From Puia sp. (lineage in GTDB: Bacteria > Bacteroidota > Bacteroidia > Chitinophagales > Chitinophagaceae), in contig JARLGZ010000254.1 in NCBI GenBank assembly GCA_031292515.1, forward strand, positions 1 to 49,814: a DNA stretch of 49,814 nt, read 5' to 3'. Positions 19,530 to 27,480 of this stretch are shown here, in pieces (position 1 is the first letter of the stretch; each line of letters opens with the position of its first letter). Both the position numbers and the translations under genes were made by a program. Below the pieces are notes generated by a model. That model saw only the letters and a list, made by a program, of their open reading frames with translations. It was not told where the DNA came from and made no database searches.

Positions 19530-20453
19530 TTATTTCGTCTTCAGTTTGACAATATCCCCGGGGGACTGCTGGGTTGCCCTCCTGAAAAAATAGGAAAAAT
19601 AATTCGGGTCGCCAAACCCCACTCTATGGGCGATCTCCTTTACCGATAAGGAAGAGTGTGTCAGGTAGTACTTCGCCTCCATGACTACCCTGGACAGGAT
19701 GACATCCTTTGCCGACCGGCCGGTATGCTTTTTAACCAAAGAATTGAGCGTGTTCGGGTGCATGTTCAGGGCTCCCGCATAGAACGTCACAGAATGCTTT
19801 GTAGAAAAATATTTTTCCAGCAAGTCGTTGAACCGGTCGACCACCTCGGGATAAATGACTCCCTCCTCAATGAGATTGCTGTCCGCAAACAGCCTGTCAC
19901 AGGTAATCATCAGCTCCAAAATCCTGAGGGCGATCATTTCGCTATGCCCATGAGGATTTTCAGGATGCAGATGCTCCTGCAGCAACTGTTCGAAAATTGC
20001 CTGAACCTTACACCCTTGATCCACATCCAGTACCAGGTATGGACGGAGTGATCGCTTAAAGATCAATTTATCGGTGATCAATTGCCTGGGAAAGCGGTTG
20101 TCCAGAAAATATTCGATACTAAATCCCACCACATACCCGGCATAATCGGGAGAACTGTACGCTCCTCCGTGAATTGCCCTGGGAGGAATAATCATCAGCA
20201 TATTATCAACGATCGGGAATCGGGTAAACCCGATCGTTTTTACACCGGCGCCCTTCCTGATAAATGCGATATAATAGCTGGATTCCCGGTTCGTTGGGAC
20301 AACGCCGTTTAACTCTTTCAAGCGGTCTTCGAGGCGATACACCGTAAAATGGAGCTTCGGCAATTGCTTTTTGTCCATGTCGATGACCTCTTCCTGCCTG
20401 AATTTTAAAAATGCCTCATTGTATTTTTTTACTATCCGCCAGTCGTCCATCAT
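19530..20453 (-). CDS. AraC family transcriptional regulator
   Basis: 307 aa. Residues about 35-170 form the cupin-like ligand-sensing domain (YYIAFIRKGAGVKTIGFTRF; MLMIIPPRAIHGGAYSS). The last ~100 residues hold the double helix-turn-helix of AraC proteins, with YAGALNMHPNTLNSLVKKHTG, SLSVKEIAHRVGFGDPNYFS and FFRRATQQSPGD. An internal Met (20378, MDKKQLPKLHF) is an alternative start that fits many relatives. It lies 28 bp after the unidentified 291-aa gene on the same strand, so they may share a transcript. The ligand is unknown. Confidence 0.92.
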   Translation of the reverse strand: MMDDWRIVKKYNEAFLKFRQEEVIDMDKKQLPKLHFTVYRLEDRLKELNGVVPTNRESSYYIAFIRKGAGVKTIGFTRFPIVDNMLMIIPPRAIHGGAYSSPDYAGYVVGFSIEYFLDNRFPRQLITDKLIFKRSLRPYLVLDVDQGCKVQAIFEQLLQEHLHPENPHGHSEMIALRILELMITCDRLFADSNLIEEGVIYPEVVDRFNDLLEKYFSTKHSVTFYAGALNMHPNTLNSLVKKHTGRSAKDVILSRVVMEAKYYLTHSSLSVKEIAHRVGFGDPNYFSYFFRRATQQSPGDIVKLKTK

Positions 20454-20481
20454 GCGGTTTTCGTTTCCAACTTGAATATAC

Positions 20482-21357
20482 TCATTTACAAGCCCTTCTC
20501 CAAATCCCGGCCAAGACCGCAGGCACCCATCTTTCCGCGGGACAACGGCTCCAACTATCTGACATAAAGATTACATCTTTTACACCGGTAAGCTTGTAAG
20601 CATCGCTCAACTTAAACTGAAACATCGAAAATTTAGCAAAAGGGCAGCCGCTCACCTCCCCCGCCGAAATGGCCTGCCGGAAAACAACGGGCGGGGGAGA
20701 CAGGCTGAGCTCAACAGCTCTCTCGGCCTTGATCGAAAAGCGAAGAGCTTCATCAGCATACATTTGCTTCATCTTCCCTACGCTCGCCACCATATTATGC
20801 AGGGCGATAGCCGTGCCATGCAGAAAAACGATGTCATTGCCCGCCATGGCCCCCAATAGACGCTTTGCCCGGCTGACCTTTCCGGTGATCTTCCACCAGA
20901 TCATTTTCAGCAGATTTCGGGAGCGGGCAGCTATATTCAGCGTAACGGCCGCCTCCCAGCTTTCGGCGGTCGCTTTATATTGATCGGACCAAAACAAGCC
21001 TATGACCTGCTGAACCAATATGCCAGGCTCTTCCAAAGGCCTCTCTCCTTTTATCCAACGGCTTAGGTCCTCCAATTCCTCTGGTCCTCCCGCCATCCAC
21101 GCAGCTCTTTTACTGAAGAGCTCCCAAAGTTCATCCTGCCGTGACCTGCGCCCCGCATACCCACGCGGCAAAAGATGGGGAAATCGGCCACCCCTGTAGG
21201 ACAAGGTCCGGATCAGCCGTTTCAGGAACGACCCATTCCACAACGGAGCGTGTTTAAAAACCCGGTCGATCCGGGAATCTTCGGACAAGGTCCTGATCAA
21301 TCCGGGGTCGTCGACCGTGATTGTATCAACGACACCGGGAAATTTTACTCTTTTCAT
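20482..21357 (-). CDS. unidentified 291-aa protein, possibly cytochrome-P450-related
   Basis: I do not recognise this family with confidence. The sequence is well formed, with no signal peptide or obvious membrane helix. The N-terminus (DTITVDDPGLIRTLSEDSRI) resembles the opening of cytochrome P450s, where a strand and 'DPxLIRxL' helix occur, and GCPF near residue 240 and SWSRCPAERWVP near the C-terminus contain cysteines. However, the normal P450 haem loop FxxGxxxCxG is absent and the length is short. It precedes an AraC regulator gene. It could be an unusual haem protein or unrelated; treat as hypothetical. Confidence 0.6.
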   Translation of the reverse strand: MKRVKFPGVVDTITVDDPGLIRTLSEDSRIDRVFKHAPLWNGSFLKRLIRTLSYRGGRFPHLLPRGYAGRRSRQDELWELFSKRAAWMAGGPEELEDLSRWIKGERPLEEPGILVQQVIGLFWSDQYKATAESWEAAVTLNIAARSRNLLKMIWWKITGKVSRAKRLLGAMAGNDIVFLHGTAIALHNMVASVGKMKQMYADEALRFSIKAERAVELSLSPPPVVFRQAISAGEVSGCPFAKFSMFQFKLSDAYKLTGVKDVIFMSDSWSRCPAERWVPAVLAGIWRRACK

Positions 21358-21713
21358 AACTCAGGCTGCGTTTAGTGGACGCTGGCGCTAAGAAATGAAA
21401 TTCTTTGGGCCCGACCCTTATAAAATCCATGAATTCGCTTCAAAAATCACCTTGCCTGACCACCAGGATGGCTAAATCTGTCTATCCGGCCGGACCAGCC
21501 CAATTTTATGTCTCCGCCATCGGCTCCGCCACCCGTCGCATTTTCCCCTCCTCCCCCTCTCGATCGGAGGCGGATTAAAGCTTTTCGATGACAAGGGGGA
21601 ATTAAAGAAATTCGGGCTCAAACACGCCCGCCCGTTCGACAACGGCGTTCTTATTCTCGAATATCAGCCGATCAGTTGACCCGGGATGCGGCCGATCGAT
21701 GCACAAAACAATA
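21358..21713. other. intergenic region with gene remnants
   Basis: About 355 bp between two minus-strand genes. It contains a plus-strand C-terminal fragment (21560-21679, listed separately) and a 26-codon plus-strand frame from 21395 (starting MKFFGPDPYKIHEF) that may be another scrap. No complete gene, RNA or promoter is evident. Confidence 0.5.
21560..21679 (+). pseudogene. C-terminal remnant of a DHFR/RibD-like reductase
   Basis: The plus-strand frame reads SIGGGLKLFDDKGELKKFGL, then KHARPFDNGVLILEYQP and a stop. This resembles the last ~40 residues of dihydrofolate-reductase/RibD-like family proteins (a glycine-rich loop followed by LF, then a final DNGVxxLxY strand). The upstream DNA does not continue the family, so this looks like a truncated pseudogene in the accessory region. 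Assigned by motif memory only. Confidence 0.5.
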
Positions 21714-22136
21714 TTACTCCTCACTCAATGCCGTCGTGACCGCAAGAGAGTCCATATAGTCGCGCCAATACACTATCTTTCTGTCTTTGATTGTGATTAT
21801 GGAGCAAAATCTGTTGTTATAGGGTCTTTGGGCTGGAGTCACACCATGAACAGCATATTCCAAAATGATAACCCCGGGAACAGTGGATTTGTGAATGACC
21901 AGCTGGTCCGCAGACTTAAGTTCCATGCTATATCCCCCAAACCACTCCATGTACTTTTTGCGGCCATTGATTTTATTGGGAAATCCCGGAAAATGGTATA
22001 AAAATTCAAAAACGGCATCCTCAGCTACCGCATCCCAGAAATGTTCGCCATCGACTTCCCCCTTAAGCCCTTTCATAATAATGCTGTAAAACGGCTCAGC
22101 GCCTTTTTTAAATGCAGGATGATTTCTATTTACCAT
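21714..22136 (-). CDS. NTF2-like / SnoaL-like family protein
   Basis: 140 aa, the size of a single cone-shaped alpha+beta domain. The pattern fits the nuclear-transport-factor-2/SnoaL superfamily: an N-terminal helix with a buried aromatic segment (FWDAVAEDAVFEFLYHFPGF), a central GRKKYMEWF helix and C-terminal strands YNNRFCSIITIKDRKIVYWR followed by DYMDSLAV. No signal peptide. It is divergent from a second HxlR regulator. Relatives act as small isomerases, hydrolases or ligand binders; no activity can be assigned. Confidence 0.8.
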   Translation of the reverse strand: MVNRNHPAFKKGAEPFYSIIMKGLKGEVDGEHFWDAVAEDAVFEFLYHFPGFPNKINGRKKYMEWFGGYSMELKSADQLVIHKSTVPGVIILEYAVHGVTPAQRPYNNRFCSIITIKDRKIVYWRDYMDSLAVTTALSEE

Positions 22137-22200
22137 GACATCAATTTATAGTTGAAAAAACATATCTCAACGACCCGGTTACAATGAATCTGACAAGTTC

Positions 22201-22231
22201 TTGGTTAAAACTGCCCACAAAGTTATCTTTG
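22201..22231 (+). promoter_or_regulatory. promoter of the second HxlR gene
   Basis: TTG (22201-22203), 20 nt, then TATCTTTG (22224-22231), about 40 bp before the ATG. Confidence 0.7.
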
Positions 22232-22272
22232 AATAGACATTTATACAAGAACCTACTCCAAAGTAAGCGCCC

Positions 22273-22668
22273 ATGACAAAGGTAAAAGAGCATTCCACCC
22301 TGCAACAGAACAAACAGGCTTCTGAAATGCTTTGCCCCATAACTTATGCCATGAACAAAATTGGCGGCCATTGGAAAGCGATCATCCTCTATTATTTGAT
22401 GGCGGGTCCTAAACGTTACCACGAATTAAAAAAGACGATTCCCGCGATCACGGAGAAAATGCTGGCCCAACACCTGAAGCAGTTGCAGGAGGACGAACTC
22501 ATAACAAAAGACGTTCAGCAGCTAAAGCCGCCTGTCACCATTTATAGCCTCACCCCGGCGGGTGAACAACTGAGTCCCGTCCTGTTGGGCATGGCAGATT
22601 GGGCCATGAAAGTCAGCGATAAGTTTCAGCACCTCATGAAAATCGAAAAGATCGAAACCGGATCCTAA
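22273..22668 (+). CDS. HxlR family transcriptional regulator
   Basis: 131 aa winged-helix regulator. The family core is intact: CPITYAMNKIGGHWKAIILY, RYHELKKTIPAITEKMLAQH, LKQLQEDELI. The conserved N-terminal cysteine is present (about residue 25). It is a clear paralogue of the HxlR protein at 18641, and again sits divergent from a small enzyme-like gene, here the NTF2-like protein it probably regulates. The base composition is closer to the chromosome than that of the first HxlR gene. Confidence 0.92.
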   Translation: MTKVKEHSTLQQNKQASEMLCPITYAMNKIGGHWKAIILYYLMAGPKRYHELKKTIPAITEKMLAQHLKQLQEDELITKDVQQLKPPVTIYSLTPAGEQLSPVLLGMADWAMKVSDKFQHLMKIEKIETGS

Positions 22669-22887
22669 CCGAATTAAACATCCGGTTTTCTCTCTCCCGG
22701 CCACTTCACTATTTTTGGGTCGCGGTGATCAAAAAAACTGCTTGCGCTTGTATCCAATGTCTTGACGACGTCCATGCCTTCCCCACTAAGCCCAGAATCG
22801 AAAATATCGAAGTTTTCCGCCATTCTTTCTTACCTAGCGGCAATTGAACGCAACAGACCTCGAAGGCGCCCTTTGCGGGCAGTTCCA

Positions 22888-22917
22888 TTGACCGCACCCC
22901 GGAAACCCCTACCTTTG
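22888..22917 (+). promoter_or_regulatory. promoter of the DUF6660 gene, predicting a leaderless mRNA
   Basis: TTG (22888-22890), 19 nt, then TACCTTTG (22910-22917). The ATG follows at 22923, so the expected transcription start coincides with or touches the start codon. Confidence 0.75.
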
Positions 22918-22922
22918 TACCG

Positions 22923-23255
22923 ATGAAACGGCTGTTATATCTCTTCTCCCTTTACATTCTGCTCCTGTCGGGCGTGCCCTGCAGCCCCGACGATGAATGC
23001 TGCAGGGAAGAGATAAACGCCACAGCCCTGGCCCGGCAGAACTCCGGCCACCCCGACAAAACCACAGACCATAAATCCGGTCTTCCCTGTTCCCCCTTGT
23101 TTCCATGCGGAGCCTGTTCCGGCATAGTCATACCTGACCAGATCGTGCAGACCGTCCAACCACTCCCTTCCATAGCGAAACAAGTTTCTCTCTATACCCA
23201 AAGGCCGCTTCTGACCTTTACCCCCGCTATCTGGCAGCCTCCCAAATCGGCATAA
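22923..23255 (+). CDS. small exported DUF6660-like protein
   Basis: 110 aa with an N-terminal signal (RLLYLFSLYILLLSGVPC), possibly a lipoprotein. The mature part has paired cysteines (CSPDDECC; LPCSPLFPCGACSG) and ends in a Pro-rich stretch. Small proteins of this shape (DUF6660) typically lie just before TonB-dependent receptors in Bacteroidota, as here. Cysteines and histidines suggest metal handling, which is inference. Translation probably starts at the very 5' end of the transcript. Confidence 0.75.
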   Translation: MKRLLYLFSLYILLLSGVPCSPDDECCREEINATALARQNSGHPDKTTDHKSGLPCSPLFPCGACSGIVIPDQIVQTVQPLPSIAKQVSLYTQRPLLTFTPAIWQPPKSA

Positions 23256-23310
23256 CCCGCTTATAACATGACCTCCCGCTATGGCCTTTGAGTCCTGGCC
23301 TGTATCCATT

Positions 23311-23356
23311 ATTCATACATCCTCCCATACAAATTATTTTATTCATACATCTCTCC
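23311..23356. repeat. two direct repeats before the TonB receptor
   Basis: ATTCATACATCCTCC at 23311 and ATTCATACATCTCTCC at 23341 are spaced exactly 30 bp apart, the second ending 5 bp before the receptor ATG. This could be a regulator site or a duplicated translation-initiation segment. Confidence 0.45.
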
Positions 23357-23360
23357 AACA

Positions 23361-25529
23361 ATGAAACAAACATTGGCATTTATACTATTGCTGTGCACCG
23401 GCATTTCCGGCATAGCCCAACATACCCTTTCCGCCCTTATCAAAGATGCCTCTACCAAAGCCCCGCTGCCAGACGCCAGCGTACAAGTGACCGGCACCGC
23501 CAAAGGCGCCAAAGCCGATAACATGGGGCTCGTCATCCTCTCCGACATGGCAGATGGCCCGAGGCAAATCACCATCCACTTCGTCGGCTATAAAGACCAG
23601 GACATAACCCTCACCTTTCCCAGGAACAACGATACCCTGACCATCCTCCTGGAACAGGCCAATGCAGAAATGAACACCGTCGTCATTTCCTCTACCCGCA
23701 ACAACCGGACCTTTCAAAACATCCCCACCCGTGTGGAATTTATCAACGGCGAAGAACTCGAAGAAAAAGGCAATATGAAGCCCGGCGACATCCGCATGAT
23801 GCTGGGCGAAAGCACCGGCATCCAGACCCAGCAGGTGTCCGCCACCTCTGCCAACTCCAGCATCCGGATCCAGGGTCTCGATGGACGCTATACCCAGATC
23901 CTGAAAGACGGTCTCCCCCTATTCGCCGGATTCTCCGGGGGGCTGGGCCTGCTCCAAACCCCGCCCCTCGATCTCAAACAAGTGGAAATCATAAAAGGGT
24001 CCTCCTCCACCCTCTACGGGGGCGGCGCCATCGCAGGGCTCGTCAATCTTATATCCAAAACTCCAAAAGAAGAAAGAGAGTTGCGTTTTCTCGTCAATGG
24101 AACCTCAGCCCACGGTCTCGACCTCAACGGCTTCTACGGGCAGAGATGGGGCAAAGTCGGACTTACCCTTTACGGTGGCCGCAGCAGCAACGCCGCCTAT
24201 AACCCCTCCGGACAGATCATCTTCAGCGCCATCCCCCAATTCGATCGCTACGTCCTAAACCCCAGGATTTTCCTATACTTCAACCCCGCAACCAAACTCA
24301 GCTTCGGCGTAAATACCAGCTTTGAAAACCGTATCGGCGGCGACATGCAGTATCTCAAAGGCCACGGAGACAGCACTCATAGCTATTTCGAGCGCAACAA
24401 AAGCCAGCGGCTGTCTACCGAGTTCAGTTTTGACCATCAATTCAACCAACACAGCAGCCTTACCATCAAAAATTCCGTCAGCAATTTCAACCGCGCCATC
24501 ACCATCCCGGGCTATACCTTTGACGGCAAACAATGGTCCAGTTATACCGAGATCGCCGGCAATACCCATCAGAAAAACGTCGAATGGGTCGCGGGCCTTA
24601 ACGTATATGCCGATGACTTCAAAGAACGTCCCACCGATACCTTCCCCAAACGGAGCTACCGGCAAAACACCATCGGCGGCTTCATTCAAAATACCTGGTC
24701 TGTCCGCCCCTGGCTCCAAACCGAAGCCGGTCTGCGCGGTGACTATATAATAAACTATGGGCTCGCCCTCCTGCCCCGGATCTCCGCTCTCTTCAAAATC
24801 ACCCCCCGGCTGACCTCCCGGGTCGGCGGCGGCCTGGGTTATAAAACGCCCACCATCTTTACCGAAGAAACCGAACGCGTCCAATATCAATCCGTACTCC
24901 CCATCTCACCCGACAGCAATCGCCTGGAACGATCCTATGGCGTGAATGGAGACGTGAATTACCGCTCCCGGATCGGGAAACTCAGCTTTAGCGTCAACCA
25001 GCTCTTCTTTTACACCCGCATCGACGCCCCGCTCGTCCCCGACACCCTGACCGGCCCCGTTTACCGCCTAACCAACCACCCCGGCTACCTCCAATCAAAA
25101 GGCTTTGAAACCAACGTAAAACTGGCTTATCAGGATTTCAAACTCTACATCGGCTATACCTTCACCGATGCCCACCTCAACGAAAACGGCGTCATCCGCG
25201 AAAATCCCCTGACCGTCAGGCACCGGCTAAATAACGTCCTCATCTATGAAAAAGAAGACCAATGGAAACTCGGCCTCGAAGCCTATTACTTCAGCACCCA
25301 GCCCCTGAACGACGGCACTACCGGTAAAGCCTACTGGACCTTTGGTTTTATGGCGGAAAAAATATGGAAACCCTTTTCCCTGTTCATCAACTTCGAGAAC
25401 TTTACCGACACCCGACAGACCCGTTTCGACGCCATCTATACAGGCACCATCACCCATCCCGTTTTCCGGGATATTTACGCCCCCCTGGACGGTTTCGTCA
25501 TAAACGGAGGATTAAAACTGAAACTATAA
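23361..25529 (+). CDS. TonB-dependent outer-membrane receptor
   Basis: 722 aa. A signal peptide (to SGIAQ) is followed by a carboxypeptidase-D-regulatory-like beta-sandwich (about 20-100, with PLPDASVQVTGTAKG), a plug domain (about 105-215, with SSIRIQGLDGRYTQILKDGL and QVEIIKGSSSTLYGGGAIAG), and a beta-barrel to the C-terminal GLKLKL. It imports a substrate across the outer membrane using TonB energy. No SusD partner is adjacent, which argues against a glycan system. Together with the cysteine-rich DUF6660 protein this favours a metal or metal-chelate substrate, unproven. Confidence 0.95.
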   Translation: MKQTLAFILLLCTGISGIAQHTLSALIKDASTKAPLPDASVQVTGTAKGAKADNMGLVILSDMADGPRQITIHFVGYKDQDITLTFPRNNDTLTILLEQANAEMNTVVISSTRNNRTFQNIPTRVEFINGEELEEKGNMKPGDIRMMLGESTGIQTQQVSATSANSSIRIQGLDGRYTQILKDGLPLFAGFSGGLGLLQTPPLDLKQVEIIKGSSSTLYGGGAIAGLVNLISKTPKEERELRFLVNGTSAHGLDLNGFYGQRWGKVGLTLYGGRSSNAAYNPSGQIIFSAIPQFDRYVLNPRIFLYFNPATKLSFGVNTSFENRIGGDMQYLKGHGDSTHSYFERNKSQRLSTEFSFDHQFNQHSSLTIKNSVSNFNRAITIPGYTFDGKQWSSYTEIAGNTHQKNVEWVAGLNVYADDFKERPTDTFPKRSYRQNTIGGFIQNTWSVRPWLQTEAGLRGDYIINYGLALLPRISALFKITPRLTSRVGGGLGYKTPTIFTEETERVQYQSVLPISPDSNRLERSYGVNGDVNYRSRIGKLSFSVNQLFFYTRIDAPLVPDTLTGPVYRLTNHPGYLQSKGFETNVKLAYQDFKLYIGYTFTDAHLNENGVIRENPLTVRHRLNNVLIYEKEDQWKLGLEAYYFSTQPLNDGTTGKAYWTFGFMAEKIWKPFSLFINFENFTDTRQTRFDAIYTGTITHPVFRDIYAPLDGFVINGGLKLKL

Positions 25530-25540
25530 CCACCCATCAC

Positions 25541-25582
25541 CGGGGATCTCAGGATTAACAACCAAAAATCTTGAGATCCCCG
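25541..25582 (+). terminator. inverted repeat after the TonB receptor
   Basis: Arms CGGGGATCTCAGGATT (25541-25556) and AATCTTGAGATCCCCG (25567-25582) pair over 16 bp with one G-U, loop 10 nt. No T run follows. Confidence 0.6.
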
Positions 25583-25815
25583 TATCACTGATACTTAACT
25601 GATACTTATGAAGCCGGCTTATCGTTCCCTCCGATTTTTCCGTCCGGCTCAACCCCCTGAAATTTAGAAATATTTGACTCCCGTAATCAATTGTTTTGAT
25701 TTCGAGACTGCCTGTCCGGCCGTAACCTTCTTATCCCAAAACCGGATTCCTCCGGATATTCCAGTCCATTCTGCCTGACAAAATCCATACCTTTAGTACC
25801 CTTAACCTGCTCCCC

Positions 25816-26391
25816 TTGCTATTCACTTTCAAAAATCGTTTTCCAGACCTGAACCCCTACTGGGAGAAATACATCGCGCTGCAACAACGTGCGGAATATC
25901 CCGCCAAAACTATTCTGTTGCAAGAAGGCAAAACCGCCCAAAATTACTACTTCGTCGAACAGGGTTGTCTTCGCTTGTGGTTTGACAACAATGGAAAAGA
26001 TACGACGGTCCAATTTTTCTTTGAGAATGAGGGCGCCGCGTCACTGGAAAGCTTTCAAAAGAACATGCCGAGCGCCTTTGCCATAGAAACCATTGAGCCC
26101 AGCGTTATCCGGATCCTGCCCAAAAGCATATTCAACGGCATGCTGAAAGAACTGGATCAAAACCCTGACTTCCTGAAGGCCCTCATGGAGATTTCTTTTG
26201 AACGGCAGCGCCATTACATGTACGAATTTATCTCCCGCATAAGAGATACCCCCTTACAACGCTATCTGAATCTTATAAAAGAAAGACCGCACATCGTCAA
26301 ACGGGTGCCCCAGCACTACATCGCCTCCTATCTGGGCATCACATCCGTACACCTCAGCCGGCTCAAAAACCAGCTGGCCCGGAAAAAGTAA
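25816..26391 (+). CDS. Crp/Fnr family transcriptional regulator, short form
   Basis: 191 aa with a cyclic-nucleotide-binding-like beta-barrel (about 15-115, with QEGKTAQNYYFVEQGCLRLW) and a C-terminal winged helix (RVPQHYIASYLGITSVHLSR). There is no ATG near the N-terminus; the start is read as TTG at 25816, and a -7-like TACCTTTA at 25788-25795 lies just upstream. The nucleotide-binding residues of classical Crp are not evident, so the effector is unknown. It precedes the MDR oxidoreductase gene with a palindrome between them. Confidence 0.88.
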   Translation: MLFTFKNRFPDLNPYWEKYIALQQRAEYPAKTILLQEGKTAQNYYFVEQGCLRLWFDNNGKDTTVQFFFENEGAASLESFQKNMPSAFAIETIEPSVIRILPKSIFNGMLKELDQNPDFLKALMEISFERQRHYMYEFISRIRDTPLQRYLNLIKERPHIVKRVPQHYIASYLGITSVHLSRLKNQLARKK

Positions 26392-26406
26392 TCCCGGACC
26401 GCATTT

Positions 26407-26422
26407 GATAACAAATGTTATC
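26407..26422. promoter_or_regulatory. palindrome between Crp/Fnr regulator and MDR gene, candidate operator
   Basis: GATAAC-AAAT-GTTATC is a perfect 6-bp dyad with a 4-bp spacer, the geometry of a Crp/Fnr-type dimer site. It is 22 bp upstream of a -7-like box TACCTTTA (26444-26451) preceding the ADH-like gene. Confidence 0.5.
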
Positions 26423-26466
26423 GTCCCGCACCACATGCGGCTCTACCTTTACTGGAAATAAACATT

Positions 26467-27438
26467 ATGAAAGCAGCTGTGATATATAGCAAAGGGGAAA
26501 TGCCGCAGTATACAGAATATCCGGAACCCATCGTACGAAATGCCGATGAAATCCTGGTATCTGTGAAGGCCGTTGCACTAAAACATCTTGACAAGAGCCG
26601 CGCTAAGGGTGAGCACTATTCTGCCACCGGCGCCGGGCAAGACGCGAAAGTGCCCGGCGGCGACGGAGTCTGTCTGCTGCCCGACGGTACCAGGATATAT
26701 GCATTGGGTGTCAGTGGAATGCTGGCAGAAAAGGCAACCGTCGGCAAGGATAGGATCGTACCCTTACCGGCAGGACTGGACGATGCCACCGCCGCAGCCT
26801 TGCCGAACGCAGTATTTGGCGCAGCGATGGCTCTCCGGTTCCGGGCTGGTATCGAGCCAGGTGATACCGTGCTAATCAACGGCGCAACAGGCTTCACCGG
26901 CAGAGCCGCCGTACAAATCGCCAGGTACTACGGAGCCGGCAGGGTTATCGCCACCGGCAGAAACCCCCAATCTTTACAGGACTTACCAGATCTGGGCGCT
27001 GATGAGATCGTTTCTATACGGCAAACCGACGAAGAATTTACCTCCCGGTTGCGGCTGATCCACCAAAATACTCCCATAAATGTGATCATCGATTACCTGT
27101 GGGGTCACACAGCGGAGATAATTCTGGCTTCCCTCAAAGGCGCCGGCTCTTTCACGCCGAAAACACGGTTTGTATCGGTAGGTAGCGTAACAGGAGACGA
27201 GATCCGGTTATCCGCCACCAATCTCCGCAGCGTGGACCTCCAACTCTCGGGATCCGGTCTCGGCAGCTGGACAAAAGACCAGGTCAGGATCCTCTTCGCC
27301 GAAATCCTCCCCGAAATGTTCCGGCTGGCCGTCGATGGAAGATTGAAGACCGGCACCGTGACTGTCGCGCTTCCCGATATTGAAAAATTGTGGAACATGG
27401 ATGTTCCGGATGGAAAACGCCTGGTCGTTCGGATATAA
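26467..27438 (+). CDS. quinone-oxidoreductase-like MDR protein
   Basis: 323 aa zinc-free medium-chain reductase. The N-terminal GroES-like domain (VKAVALKHLDKSRAKGEHYS) lacks the zinc cysteines. The nucleotide-binding domain has GDTVLINGATGFTGRAAVQIA (about 135-155) and the late strand TRFVSVGSVTGDEI. An NADPH-dependent reduction of quinones or enones is expected from the family. It lies 75 bp after the Crp/Fnr gene and is the likely target of that regulator. Confidence 0.88.
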   Translation: MKAAVIYSKGEMPQYTEYPEPIVRNADEILVSVKAVALKHLDKSRAKGEHYSATGAGQDAKVPGGDGVCLLPDGTRIYALGVSGMLAEKATVGKDRIVPLPAGLDDATAAALPNAVFGAAMALRFRAGIEPGDTVLINGATGFTGRAAVQIARYYGAGRVIATGRNPQSLQDLPDLGADEIVSIRQTDEEFTSRLRLIHQNTPINVIIDYLWGHTAEIILASLKGAGSFTPKTRFVSVGSVTGDEIRLSATNLRSVDLQLSGSGLGSWTKDQVRILFAEILPEMFRLAVDGRLKTGTVTVALPDIEKLWNMDVPDGKRLVVRI

Positions 27439-27480
27439 GAACGTTCAACCACCATTTTAAAATCGATTGTCACCCATCCC

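Noticed and set aside
22709-22897. 62-codon minus-strand frame between HxlR and DUF6660
   Set aside because: Overlaps the DUF6660 promoter region, no family resemblance; could be debris but unsupported.
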